Notes: a model not told the origin generated them from the sequence alone. Counted from the first letter of the stretch, positions 11,405-28,800 are shown. The stretch is DNA of 64,000 bases from Atrichornis clamosus (GCA_013400975.1 WBMZ01010917.1:310001-374000); one strand, 5' to 3'. Program-made: numbers and translations.

Positions 11405-11529
11405 ACCTGGTGGATATGTGGCATTCATGACTTATAAACTGTATGCAACTTCCTAATCTGTGCAGAAAAGCAAAAGGAGAAAGTATTAGTTTCATTCCTG
11501 CTGAAACTAGGGAGAAAGAAAAAAAAATA

Positions 11530-12066
11530 GTCCCCTGCACTCAGCACTGGCTAGGCTGCACCTTGAGCACTGGGTCCGGTTCTGGGCCCCTCAATTCAGG
11601 AATGATTCAGGAGCCTGTCCAGAGAAGGGCAACAAGGTAGGGGAAGGGGCTGGAACACAAGTCCTGTGAGGAGTGGCTGAGGGAGCTGGGGTTGTTTAGC
11701 CTGGAGAAAAGGCGGTTCAGGGGACACCTTATCACTCTCTACAACTCCCTAAGAGGAGTTATAGCCAGGTGGGAGTCAGTCTCTTCTCCCAGGTAACCAG
11801 CAATAGGGCAAGAGGACACAGTCTTAAGCTGCACCAGAGGATGCTTAGGCTGGACATCAGGAGGAACTTCTTCACAGAAAGAGTGATTGGGCACTGGAAT
11901 GAGCTGCCCAGGGATGTGTGGAGTCACCATCCCTGAAGGTTTTTAAGAAAACACTGGATGTGGCACTCAGTGCCATGATCTGGTTGACAAGGTGGTGTTG
12001 GGTCATAGGCTGGACTCGATGATCTCAAAGGTCTTTTCCCACTTAGTTAACTCTGTGATTCTGCGA
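11530..12066 (+). mobile_element. CR1 LINE, ORF2 C-terminus plus 3' UTR
   Basis: About 535 bp of CR1 in + orientation. Landmarks in order: the CCTTGAGCACTGGGTCCGGTTCTGG block of ORF2, GAGGAGTGGCTGAGGGAGCTGG, CTGGACATCAGGAGGAACTTCTTCAC, GGGCACTGGAATGAGCTGCCCAGGG, and the terminal CTGTGATTCTGCGA. Stops in all frames make ORF2 (reverse transcriptase) non-functional. The 5' part is missing, as is usual for CR1. Confidence 0.95.
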
Positions 12067-18069
<6,003 letters not shown>

Positions 18070-18215
18070 CCTCAAAAAATACCCAAACCCCAAACCAACC
18101 CCAAAACCAAAACAAACAAAAAAAAACCACACAAAAACCCCCAAAACAAAACAAAACAAACAAACAAAAACCCCAAACCAAACCCAACTAAACAAAAAAA
18201 TGGAAAAAATCCCCT
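18070..18215. repeat. A/C-rich low-complexity tract
   Basis: Runs of C2-5 separated by A-rich spacers (CCCAAACC, CCAAAAC, CAAACAAA) over about 145 bp. The minus strand therefore has many G-runs that could form G-quadruplexes. The 89- and 103-codon ORFs here (17989-18258 +, 17998-18309 -) are artefacts of the biased composition. Confidence 0.9.
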
Positions 18216-20618
18216 CAGGAGTAAGAAGGCTGTGACTCTTCACATGGTCATGCAGTGATAGTTCAGAACCTGCTGCACTGAACTGACAAGACTGAACACA
18301 GTTTAGCACAAATCCAAACTTATGGAAGTAACTGACGTGCAGGTGTGCAGGAAACTAAACATCAGTGTCCAGAAATGGCCAGCTTCAGGAGAATCATGAA
18401 TAATGAGTTATCGTCATGACAGCTGGCAAAGACAATTTTCTCATTTGATTAATGAGTACAGCCATCTTCAATTTCTAGGCACCCTGTGTTTGCTGAAGAG
18501 AGTTGGGATCTCCTATGCCAGTGTTAGGGGGAAAACACTGAAAATAGAGGAGTGGAGCCTAAGTTATGAGACTGTTCTGCAGGTGAAGAGCAGCATCTCA
18601 ACTAACTCTACTGACTGGTGATTGATTAGTCAGTGAAAAGTAGGGCACTCTTGTATCTGGAAATTATCTTTCTCCTTCAAATAAGCAATACTCTGGCTTA
18701 CTCAACCCTAAATACATCAGGTAACTGTTCTGTGTCACTTTGTCACTTATAGAAAACTGAGCTAATGGCCAACTCCAACTCTTCTAATAGATTGGCTAAC
18801 CCAGGCAACACCACAGAATTTGCATAATCTAGATTCAGAAATAAAGGACTTGGATAGATAGTACTCAGGGCCTTGAGGTAATGCTTTACATGCTAGCTTG
18901 TGATTTTTCTCCATATACAGTTCCCAGCAGTCATTAACACAAGAGTTAAAACCAGGCATGTGCAATGTGAGAGAGAAAATTCTGGACAACGCAGTTATTT
19001 GAAACAAACACACGTTGGAGAGCTCAGAAAAGTTATAGTGTTTTGAGAGTTTCTGAGAACTCCAAATGTCATCCTGCCACTTCTCAACCCATATGGTCCA
19101 GCTTCACCACTCGTCCTGCTCCCATTTGGCGCCCGTGTAACACAACAAGAGTTGTCTGACTCATATGTTGAGAAGCAGTGTGCTCACTCCAGCCACCCTT
19201 CACACATGGGATGGCAACGGTTTTGGTCTTCGTCATGAACGCTGGAATGATAACTAGTCATTAAAACAACTTGTTTAAAACACACGCTTCACAACATTCA
19301 GCAAATTGGCTGTTTTCATGGGCATCAGAAGAAAAAAGTTTTAATCTAGTGAATCAACACACTCACTTCCTAGCTCTCTTTCTGATCCTGGTCTTGTTAG
19401 AGTTGTCTCAGGTTTTCCCCATCTGCAGAAAATAAACAACTGGGACTTAAGAAAGACATTTTGAAGGATCAGTAAATGCTGAAAAGTGATTTCTGATCCA
19501 AAGATAAAAGGAGGTGATACTTACAGAGATAACAGTTTGGTATAGACACTCTGGCACCCAGGTGGAAAACTTTGTACACACCAAGGAAATTCATAAATCA
19601 AGAGGTAAGGATACAGACAGAGAAGGCATTCTGCTTGCTCCTGGAAGACAAACATTAAAATGTATCATATAGACAGTGCTGGCCAAGAGGAATATCATGC
19701 AAACAGATGGGATCCACTCTCTTAGGAAATAAAATGCAAGCTGTGATATTAGATTAAAGTCTTGGGCAAAAAAAATATAGTTAAAAAGAGAAGAAGAAAC
19801 CAAAATGAAACTTTTGGGATTTATCCAGCTTTTAATGTTCATCAGCCATTAACCTGGAACACAGTTCATTCTATCATCTATAACATAAAAAATTGACTAT
19901 TATAAGATTTTCTTCAAAGCTCTTGATGTGTAATTTGGCACTGCTTTTTCCACTTTTATGAATCCAATTCATAAAATAAAAAATATTTCTATAACCAGAG
20001 ATCTTAAATTGAAAGTATCATCCTCTGGAGTACCACAGAGTGACTTTGATCCCCCTTGAATTCTGCTAAGCAAACTTGTTAATTTAATGGACTAAATGCA
20101 TGTTTTTGAGGTGAATTTCTACTGGAACTAATAGACTATACAAAAAGTGGTTGCTCTTCATTTATGGGTCTTCTAGAAGTAGGTGTGATATTCCTTGATG
20201 CACTTGGGCCTAATTTATACTCTTTCTGCTTAATGAATTGATGACACAAAGCCCATAAATCCTTAGAACTGGGTGTCATTAAGTACAGCCTTAAAAATTG
20301 AGCCCATTCAGGACGTGGTGCATTTGTTGAGGAACTGAACTCAATGACATCAAGACTTAAGGCATGGAGCATTGCATAGAGATGAAAAACAGAACTTAAT
20401 TTTATTTGCAATTGGCATTTCTCAGCTAAAATTGCTTTTTAATGATAATCAAGTAAACCTGTTTTGTGCCGTAAGCTAAACAGCCAGATGAATTACTGGA
20501 GACCAGGGTGCTGACAATAAATCACTAAAACACAGTGTTTGCTGCATGGGCTGAAGCTGAGTGCAGAAAGAAGCTGCACAGTGTTGTTTCTATGCTGAGG
20601 AAGACTATGGTCATACTC
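18216..20618. other. Unassigned 2.4-kb stretch with one inverted repeat
   Basis: No transposon or gene was recognised. A structured inverted repeat lies at 19080-19175. ORFs at 19591-19842 and 20136-20411 (both -) lack recognisable motifs. Confidence 0.4.
19080..19175. repeat. Imperfect inverted repeat around GGCGCC
   Basis: The left arm CTTCTCAACCCATATG (19080-19095) pairs with the right arm CATATGTTGAGAAG (19162-19175), leaving two unpaired bases. Inside the loop is a second stem, ACAAC/GTTGT (19142-19155), and the palindrome GGCGCC. Neighbouring CpG-containing text is richer than the flanks. Function unknown. Confidence 0.6.
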
Positions 20619-20890
20619 AGAGTCAGGGAATCATTCATGTTAGAAGGGAATCTATGTGGTCTTCATCCCAATACCAGCTTAAAGTGTGACCCATTACTGA
20701 ATTCAGACCAAATCACCCAGGGACATGTCCAGTCAGGTCTTGAAATCGTCCAAGGATAGAGATTCCCCAGACTCTCTGGACAGCAAATTCCACAGCTTGA
20801 GCATAATCATAGGATTGTATTCCTTCCCTTGCAACCACAAATTGTAGGAAGAGACCAGGTCTAACTGTTCTTCCTACAGCTTGTCCTCTA
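20619..20890 (-). mobile_element. Old CR1 LINE 3' fragment
   Basis: A diverged reverse-oriented CR1. It begins GAATCATTCATGTTAGAAGGGA, then shows CCCAGGGACATGTCCAGTCAGG and CAAGGATAGAGATTCCCCAGACTCTCTGGACA, the older subfamily with the (A)CATGTCCAG block. The right boundary is unclear. Confidence 0.8.
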
Positions 20891-20958
20891 TTTAAAGACA
20901 AGATTTGGTGCTGGTGGTTATGCCATGCTTTCTGGAGGGATATGCAGTGTGGATACCA

Positions 20959-21017
20959 CAGAACCACAGAGTGGTTTGGGTTAGAAGGGACCTTAAAGAC
21001 CATCTAGGTCCAACCTA
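20959..21017 (-). mobile_element. CR1 LINE 3' tail, short
   Basis: AGAACCACAGAGTGGTTTGGGTTAGAAGGGACCTTAAAGACCATCTAGGTCCAACC is the final ~58 bp of CR1, reversed. It is a second insertion beside the older copy at 20619. Confidence 0.88.
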
Positions 21018-23587
21018 CCTAACAATGTGATAAGATGTTCCATATACAGATAACTTCAGCTGCCTCAATTAGCTGCTGGTTGCAGAGTGTTTTAGAGAGG
21101 AAAAGTGCCAGAAGAGCTACAAACACCACAATCACCCTCACATGAAAACTTGGAGAATAAATTCTCATTCCCTAAAAAATTTCACACAAGGAACACAGTG
21201 GGTTTTTTGAAGCATTTCACAGTTATTTTACTACCAGAGCTTCTCATTCACTAATTTCTGGCACTCTCTCTTGTTTAGAATAATTACACTGACACAGTCT
21301 ATGCCAATGCCTTGTCTCTGGCTTGTTGTTAAGATCAGTGCTTTAAAAATATGTCACTTCATTTGTTCTTAAGTAATAAAATATTACAGCACATACACAT
21401 AAATCCTTTCATGAGCCTGAGGGCTTAGGCATCCTTCAGTGACCCACACATACAGAGAGCTGAGTGATTCCCAGCAGCAATGGGTCCATCTGTAACCCTA
21501 GGAGTTAGGAACTCTAGTAAACATCTGAAGTGTAACTCTGTATAAATATAAATCATCTGAGGTGAAATCAAATCTACTTTCTGACATAATTCACTCAGAA
21601 AGTCATCAGAGCAGCAATGTAAATGTCACTTGAACTGGTGTGATATTTGCTTTCCTCAGAGGAGCTAGTATGTAGTTGTTAAGGGACAAAGGTTTAAGTT
21701 TTGTCCAACCAAATACAACATGTAGCCGAGTTTAGGGGGTTTTTTTTGGGTTGTGTTTTGTTTGGGGTTTTTTTGTTAAATAAGGCTTGCAAAGAACACA
21801 CTTCCTTTCCACTCTTCCAGCACTGATTAGCAGCAAGGACTTGTTTAAAAAGTGAAGGGAATCTGGATTTAATATTTTTAATAATTTTTTTAATTAATAT
21901 ATATTTAATTATTTTTGAAGCTTTGGAATAAAACCTTCCATGGTTTTCATAGCAATTGTGAGCATGAAAGGATTAATTACAAATAGTACAAAAGTTTCTT
22001 GTCTAATTGCCTCACTCCAGGAAATATGATTTTAAAAGAAAGGGGAAAGATGGGCGCATAAAAGCATAGACATTGCCAAAGGCTGGGCTACAAATTTTAG
22101 TTACAAACGTGTACATAAACATGCACAAAAACACACCAGGTGACAAGTTTTGGGGGTTTTTAATCCCATTCTGTATGAGATTTTTATATGATACTCTATC
22201 ATTCCTAACATCTGATCAGCCCTCAGTAGTGTTACATGAAAAAAAAAAAATGACACCAGTGCATTCTCTCACTGTTATGCCCCAAATTTAGTGTCTCATG
22301 CACGTGCACATTTTTTTCAGAGAGGAGGCACTGCCTAATGTCCAGGAGATGTGGTTCAGATCTATCACCCTGCCCTACATTTGAAGCAATCCTGTCTCTT
22401 GGCAATACTGTTCACACACTTCATCATAGTTTTGTAAGGTGCATTTTAATGTAACTGTTCCAAGCTGAAATGAAATATCTGACTGTTGCTATTTGTTGGA
22501 ATGAGTAGTGAGTTTGGGAAATTACTTGAGGTGAGCTTGAACAGTCTTTTAGCTCATCAGCTATTATTTACAAACATGGTAGTAGTAATATCTCAGAAGA
22601 TTGCTCTTTATAGGGTACAATTATAAATTCTCAGATGCTGTGATAGAAGAAAATATAATTGTATATGAAAAATGTTTGTTCCAGAGTGGTTCTGACTTTC
22701 ATTTTTCAGATGTCTTTGTATTCAGCTTAAAATATCCCAAAGTCTAATTTTCAGAATGGAAAACTGCACACAATCTCTAGATGAGATCCTTTGAAGATGG
22801 CTTATGCTGGCAACCCAAAATAATTACTCTTTTTTTGACACTTCATCCTTTAGAGTTTCCTTGATATATTAACTGGCTTTGGAACTGGTTAGTTTAAATC
22901 TATGGATGCAATTAAACTATGTGGTGTGTATGCTGCAGACAGGGTGCACTCGAGATGCAATGAAAAAAACAGTTGTCCTTGGTCCTTGCATTAATGGAGT
23001 TCAGTATATTGTGTGTCTGGATGGGAAGATCTCTTTTAGTTCTTTAATTACCTAATGTGCTTGCTGCAGCAAAAGTACATTAACAAACACAGATCAATTT
23101 CTCCCATCAATCCACGTCCACTTTGTTACTGCGGAACATTAATTCATTTGTTGGGATAACATCTGCCAATAAAAGGTATTACAAATAAAATGCAGCTGAA
23201 AAATGAACTGTTGTTTAGTAATCTCTTGTTCCTCTTTGGCTATGCATGATAAATCTTTACAATGGTGTCTTGCTACAAATGAGAAGTCAGTTTATAATGG
23301 GACCATTTGGAGTAATGTTTGCAACCAAAAACTACCACAAATACTGAGGAAGCTGTGGATTTTTAATTTATTTCATAATTTTTTGACCAGTTTATCACTT
23401 TGGTTTAGATATTTCCAGGACTCACACCAGAGTCTTCCTCACAAGATAAACTTTGTGAAGCAGTGGAAAGAGATAAGTTGATGCAGTAGACCTAAGGAAA
23501 GTGACTGAGTGTGAAGATTCTCAGATAGGAGAAGCCCTGGGTAGTTCAACCACTTAAAACTTTATAAAGTATAAAGAAATAAGGCTA
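21018..23587. other. Unassigned 2.6-kb stretch
   Basis: Contains a G/T-rich run at 21729-21776 and an A/T-only run at about 21870-21918. No gene or repeat family was recognised. Confidence 0.4.
21729..21776. repeat. G/T-rich low-complexity run
   Basis: G-runs separated by T-runs (TTAGGGGG, TTTGGG, TTTGGGG). Similar in kind to the minus strand of the tract at 18070. Confidence 0.8.
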
Positions 23588-23953
23588 AATCATGGAATCA
23601 TAGAATAGTTTGGGTTGGAAGGGATCTTAAAGCTCATCTTTTTCCAAATCCCCTGTCATGGACAGGGATGCCTTCCACAAGACCAGGTTGCTCCAAGCCC
23701 CATTCAGCCTGGCCTGGAACACCTCCAGGGATGGGACATCCACAACTTCTCTGGAAAACCTGTTCCAGTGCCTCACCATCCTCAGTAAAGAATTTCTTCA
23801 TAACACCCAATCTAACCCTCTCCTTTTTAGTTTAAAATCCCTTGTCCTTTCACTATCTACTGGTGTATAAAATCCTCTCTCTCGTAAGCCCTCTTTAGGT
23901 GCTAGAAGGCTCCACTGGGGTCTCCCAGAACCTTCCCTTCTCAAGGCTGAATA
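23588..23953 (-). mobile_element. CR1 LINE 3' fragment with ORF2 C-terminus
   Basis: About 365 bp reversed. It starts AATCATGGAATCATAGAATAG and proceeds through the tail, CCAGGGATGGGACATCCACAAC, CAGTAAAGAATTTCTTC and the TCAAGGCTGAA block. The 70-codon + strand ORF here is a shadow. ORF2 is disabled. Confidence 0.95.
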
Positions 23954-24302
23954 ATTTATATTCTATCTTCTTGCAAGTAAAAACTCATTAAAATTTTCCC
24001 CTGTTCTCATCACCTAATGCTTCCTTCCTCGGAAGCAATGTTGGATTATTCTTGACTTGTTTTCCTGCTTAAGAATTCTGCAGAATTTGGTTGATGTTCA
24101 AGACTGTTAGGATGGTCCAATCCAAAGGTTAGCCTGGTGTCAGATAACATCCTATATTTTTCAAGATTCTCTGCTAGTCAAATTAGCAAGGTACAAAATC
24201 CACTGAAGTCAGGCACTAAAAGTCCTGCAAAAATTAGAGATAGTAGAGAAACTGTTAAAGGGACCCAGCGAGACTTTAATTCTCTAAGGTAGATGGCAAA
24301 TC

Positions 24303-25192
24303 CATAAATGACCTGGAGGACCAGATTGGCTGAACCCTCACCACGTGTGCTGAGGACTCCAAGCTGGTGGTGAGGTGGACGTGTCCAAAGGGAGAGACCT
24401 GGACAGGCTGGAACAGGGGCAACAGCAGCTGTAGGAAGTTTAGCAAAGGCAAGTGCAGGGTCCTGCCCCCAGGATGACATAACCAAAGAGCCCAGTCCAG
24501 GCTGGGACTGCTGGGGCTGGGGAACAGCCGTGCTGAAAGGCACCTGGGTGGACAGCTGGCCACACAAGGGTCAGCAGTGCCCCGCTGCAGCAACAAAGGC
24601 CAGTGGGATCCTGGGCTGCATCCGCAGGGACATTCCTGGCAGAGACAGGGTTGTGACCCTGCACTCCACTCAGCACTTGTCAGGCACGGCTGTGTCCAGC
24701 TCTGGTCCCCACAGCTCAGGAAAGACACAGACAGACTGGAGAGGGTCCAAAGGAGTGCCATGACCTGACCTCTGAGGAATGACAGAAGGATTTCTCTGCT
24801 GACTGAAGGCCCTGGAGAGGAGAAGGCTGGGGCGGAAGTGTCATCACACTATTTCAGTACTTAAAGCCTGGTTGCACAGAGGACAGACTGTCTCTTCATG
24901 AGGAACCACATGGAAAGGACAAAGGGCAGCTACAATTTACACCAGGAGAGATTCCATCCCTGTATAAGAAAGAGAGAAAGTTTTTACTGAGAGAACAAAC
25001 ATCCACTGGAACAACCTCAGGGGTTGGGTCATGGCAGAGTCCCCAACTCTGGAGGTTTTCTAGATGTGATTGGTCTAGACAAGGCTACTGGATGATCTCC
25101 TCTTGGTTGCCATTCCTATGAAAGTCTGAATTGGATGATCTTTTGAGGTCACTTCCATGCTAGGCTGATCTATGATTCTATAACTCTATGAA
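24303..25192 (+). mobile_element. Longest CR1 LINE in the window (~890 bp)
   Basis: + orientation. It begins in the RT-proximal ORF2 text AAATGACCTGGAGGACCAGATTGG...CTGAGGACTCCAAGCTGG. It continues through GGCAGAGACAGGGTTGTGACCCTGCACTCCACTCAGC, CATCCACTGGAACAACCTCAGGGG and the final TGATTCTATAACTCTATGA. Many indels and stops interrupt the ORF2 frame. The 161-, 129- and 78-codon minus-strand ORFs here are composition artefacts. Confidence 0.93.
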
Positions 25193-26139
25193 GAGTATTC
25201 TATTAGTGGATTGGGGTGGAAGATAAATGTGAGTTTCACTCCTACCTGTTCTGGAAATAAGCCCTCCTCATACCAAGACCATATTTACAACGAGCTTGGA
25301 GACTTTACTGCTGCAAAGCTAAGTGGCAAAGATCTCTTGGCATTTCCAGGATTCAGTGGCAGCTCAGGAGGACACAACATTTGTCTCTGCTGCTGTGTTG
25401 TTCAGTATTGCTCTGATTCCATTTTTCCCTCTGTAAATAATCTCTCCTGGTAGACAATTTCTGAAACACAAGGCTTTGTAAATTCTTACATTATTAATAT
25501 TAACATTTTTAGGTTTAGCTCAAAAATGAGATCGGAGGGGAGAGATTCATGATACAATTAGGAATGAAAACTCTTTTCACCTCTCTGTATAGATTTTCTG
25601 TAAAGGAGTGAGGACTAATATTGACAAAAACATTGTGAAGGGGTTTCAGTGTAGTTGTTAGGGCTGAATCCATTCTGCAGCAAATGGGATTTCCATCTCT
25701 AGAGCTGTCAGACTTGTGCCAGCACTAAGTGTACTTTCAGAAGAGAGTATTCATCCTTCTTGGAAGAGGGGGAAATGTACCTTCAGTGCTGCCAGCTCTT
25801 CAGTGAGAAACAGGTGAATTTTAGTAAGATCCCACATTTAGCAATTAGTTTTATTTCAGTGGAGTGAGTGGGTGGAAGTAGAGATGACCCATTTCCTGAG
25901 AAAGATTAGGAAAGAAGATGTAATGCAGAAAGTAAAAATAAAAATAATAAGGAGAAATGGAGGAGAAGGATGATTTCCTTGGGGTGCACTGATTTGGGCA
26001 TCCCCAGTCCTGGTGTGGGACAAATGTGCCTGTGTCTGACACTCTGGATTCTCCTCCTCAACACATTCTGTTGCTCAGTTCCTAGATTTATCTCTTGAAA
26101 CTGTTTGTTGGAAAAGGAAAGCCGGAGGGTCACTGTAAT
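25193..26139. other. Unassigned 0.95-kb stretch
   Basis: No recognised gene. The last few hundred bases may belong to the U3 of the LTR that follows, whose left edge I cannot place. Confidence 0.35.
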
Positions 26140-26573
26140 CAAGGGTGGCAGAAGTTCCTGTGCTGGTGCTGGAAGCAGGGAGGGGATCTGTGGGGAGAGG
26201 CCGGGGCTGCAGTGTGCTGGACATGGATAATCCCAGGCACAGGCGGCTGGAGGAGCTGGGAATGAACAAGGAAGGTTGAGATTGGGAAAAAGGCAAGGAG
26301 TGGAGTCACAAATAAAAGTGTGTGACTGGCTGAGCCTCGAAGAAAAGGAGCTGATGCAGAGAAAGTGGTTTATTTTTGTTTATCATCATCCTACTCTGCT
26401 TTTAAGTATCAATAAATTAATTTTCCCCAAACCACATCTGTTTTGTCTGTGATTATAAGTGGTAAGTGTTCTCTCTATCGTGAGCCAAGAACTCTTTTTG
26501 TTTTACTTTTCCCCACTTTTCTTTTGAGGCAGGGGAGTGAGAGCTGGCAGCTGATCCAGGTCAACCCACAACA
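26140..26573 (+). repeat. ERV LTR (avian ERVL-related family), left edge uncertain
   Basis: The right end GGTCAACCCACAACA, the preceding GGCAGGGGAGTGAGAG block, the CGTGAGCCAAGAACTCTTTTTGTT block and an AATAAATTAATTTTCCCC polyadenylation region at 26411 match the R/U5 of a common avian LTR family. The same family seems to occur at 37415-37870. No retroviral coding sequence in the same orientation follows, so it is probably a solo LTR. Confidence 0.68.
26411..26416 (+). terminator. Polyadenylation signal of the LTR
   Basis: AATAAA within the R region of the LTR ending at 26573. Its position relative to the U5 end fits a retroviral poly-A signal. Confidence 0.5.
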
Positions 26574-26639
26574 CCCAGGTCCACTTCCAGGTGTGCATTC
26601 TCTGACCACAGATGAGTGATGGTGGAAGTCCTGTGCTTT

Positions 26640-27480
26640 TCCTGCATCTCTAACTACCACTTCATCTGTAATATCTCCTAATTTTTGCTGATCAAATTAT
26701 CTCTTTATTGTTCTATTTGTTCTAATAAGGCTGCAATCTCTCTTTTATCACTTATGCTTTCTGTTCTGCCTCTAACTGTTCCTTTAGCACTTGATCAGAG
26801 ATGCCTTCTATAGATAGCCATGCCTTGTATCATCCAATTTAAACTGAAAGCAGACATCTGAATCTGGTTATTGTACTCTTGCTGTTGTAATCTTTCTTCA
26901 TTTTCTTTTAATTCTCTTACCACTTTCTTAATTCTTTGTAGTTGTTGTTCCAGCTAGGTTACAGTCTCTAAGACCTCATTACCTCTGTTCTCCAGCTCTT
27001 GCATCTATGCTACCAGTTTCCCTATGTCTTTGTCAGAGGCTGTAAATTCTTGATGGTTTTGTTCCTTTCCTAATAAAAACTTATTGTATTCATCCATCTT
27101 CTGCTTTATTTCAGCTTACAAAATTTCTACCTTGTATTCTGTAAGCATTCCAGAAGTCCTTGATGTCACTCCTAAGTTTTAACTGTTCATCCAGCTCCTG
27201 AATTTCTTGCATCCCATTAAATTATCCTATTTACAACTTACTTATCCATCAACTACCACTGTTTTTCAGCCTGTTTTTCAAGTTCTGGAATTTGCTTTCT
27301 TAGATATACAGACTCCAATAATTGCTTAGGTAAGTCCTGGCTTCTATGCAGTTCTTCTTCATGTTCTACATCTTATTATTTCATTTGAGAGGACAAGCTC
27401 AAATGGTCCTTTCCTGCCTGAGCCTGAAGCTCTAATTTGTCCTTTGCTAAAAATTCTACTTCCAGTCCTAGAAAGGAATT
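26640..27480 (-). pseudogene. Relic of a coiled-coil coding sequence, antisense to the LTR
   Basis: Read on the minus strand, about 840 bp gives glutamine-, glutamate-, lysine- and leucine-rich text with few stops per frame. Pieces include LEVEFLAKDKLELQAQAGKD (upper end), LLESVYLRKQIPELEKQAEK, AEIKQKMDEYNKFLLGKEQ, and LQRIKKVVRELKENEERLQQ. Leucine/isoleucine spacing suggests heptads, that is, a long coiled coil. Stops and at least two frame changes show it is dead. I do not recognise the parent: a host coiled-coil retrocopy and a Gag-like coiled-coil domain of an unrelated element are both possible. It lies immediately right of, and opposite to, the LTR at 26140-26573. Confidence 0.4.
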
Positions 27481-27964
27481 ATGAGCAGAGGTGTTACAGT
27501 TTTGTGGCACATCACTTTCTTTTTATTTACTTATGGAGTTGTGCAGAATATGTGAAACATCAAAAACCTCATGTTTTGTATAAATGTAGTTTTTGCTGCA
27601 CATTCTAATCTGACACTGGAAAGTGTCCACATTTCCTAGCTGTTGTTTGAGTGGCTTTTTTCTGATTCTGTACTGAGATCTTTAGTCTTTTCAAATAGAA
27701 AATGTTGCCTTTGTTTGTTTTATCTATTTCTTTATTTGATACATGTGTGACATAGTCATGTCTTATTCTCATAGGAATTACCCTCATAAATAAAGCTGTC
27801 TGTCTGAATTAAGAACCTCATTTTGAGAAGAAATGGACTATTGCAATCCCTTTCTTTTTAACAGCAGAAAATTGAGTTGTAATGAGTTTTAGGAATCTGG
27901 TTCCAAAAGAGAATAGGATCAAATTCCCCTCTGAAGCCCACCTGAGACATCTTAGGAAATGACT
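27481..27964. other. Unassigned sequence between coiled-coil relic and CR1
   Basis: No repeat was recognised. The minus-strand 60-codon ORF at 27605-27787 is in AT-rich text without motifs. Confidence 0.35.
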
Positions 27965-28096
27965 GTCAGCATTCAAGAGGTGTCTGGACGATGCATTTAG
28001 TCACGTGGTTTAGTTTTAGTCCTGTGAGGAGCAGAGACTTGGATTTAATTATTGTTATTGGTCCCTTCCAACTTGAGATATTCTATGATTTTATGA
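27965..28096 (+). mobile_element. CR1 LINE 3' end, diverged
   Basis: GCATTCAAGAGGTGTCTGGACGATGCATTTAG and the final GGTCCCTTCCAACTTGAGATATTCTATGATTTTATGA are the CR1 tail in + orientation. Confidence 0.82.
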
Positions 28097-28441
28097 CTTG
28101 AATGAAAAATCATGCTCCTCCCAAAATACTCCAGACTAAATAAAGCTTCATTTCACCAGAAACCACTGAAACAGGGTCTTTGTACTTCTGAAAAAAATTT
28201 CTGTTTTCTGACCTTGAGAATTGAGCTGGACCCAGACAGAAATGCTGAATTCTCAGGATTTCTGGCAGGCAGCTGTTTTGCATTTCTCTTTGCTGTGGTG
28301 CTGCTCAGCCACCCCTGGGCCGGCTTTTATGCAGCTCTGCACTGCCCTTGGGAATGTGCTGTGTGCTATTGCCAGGTGCTTCAGCCTTGCACCTGCTGAT
28401 GCACCTGGGCAGAGCAGAGACCTGATGTGTTGGGTCAGTGA

Positions 28442-28800
28442 TGTGAAGCAGAGACTGTAACCCCAAATTAAACTGGGAAAGAGGAGGCAGTGAGTGTGAC
28501 TTTCCCTTGTGCGGTGATTGAAGACACGGACTTCATGGGGTGCACACAAAGTCAACTTTATTTCTGACATACAGGGTTTGTATACTCTTACAAACATGAG
28601 GGCTTTCACAATTCCCTTTGTCCCCATGTAAGTAAAACATTTGCAGACCTGCAGATTTGCAGGCCAGACTCAATCAACACTGTTAATCCAGGTGCTACTC
28701 TGAGTCTCCATCTTATCTCATTTCCTCGGAGAAGCAGTTTGTTAGCTTGTTCCAAGGCTTAATTTTTACCAAGGCTAGAAAGTCACTGCTACTATCTACA
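28442..28800 (-). repeat. ERV LTR (betaretrovirus/ERVK-like), minus strand
   Basis: Read on the minus strand it starts TGTAGATAGTAGCAGTGACT at 28800. It has a TATA-like GTATACAAACC at 28585-28575 and a poly-A signal AATAAA at 28562-28557, about 15 bp downstream, as in compact LTRs. A U5 ending near 28442 follows. Its layout differs from the other two LTR families here. The ERVK-like label is by resemblance only. No internal coding sequence was recognised on either side. The 124-codon ORF at 28253-28627 is incidental. Confidence 0.6.
28557..28562 (-). terminator. Polyadenylation signal of the minus-strand LTR
   Basis: AATAAA on the minus strand (TTTATT on +), just downstream of the TATA-like GTATACAAACC, giving the short spacing seen in compact retroviral R regions. 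Confidence 0.5.

Larger units (their letters stand above)
8590..11529. other. Unassigned 2.9-kb stretch after the ERV
   Basis: I looked for a 3' LTR matching the one at 4577 and did not see its U3 or U5 blocks. Contents I can name are an (AATA)n microsatellite at 9153-9175, a coding-like minus-strand patch at 10024-10300 and a CA-rich run at 11381-11404. A 105-codon ORF at 9647-9964 has no recognisable domain. Confidence 0.4.

Noticed and set aside
19128..19145. Retroviral primer-binding site (TGGCGCCC)
   Set aside because: Only the first eight bases fit a lysine-tRNA complement, and no LTR was recognised immediately upstream. Kept only as part of the inverted-repeat finding.
24276..24761. 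161-codon minus-strand ORF, the longest in the window, plus overlapping 129- and 78-codon ORFs
   Set aside because: They lie inside the + strand CR1 at 24303-25192. The cysteine/serine/proline-rich text is what the reverse strand of GC-rich CR1 gives.
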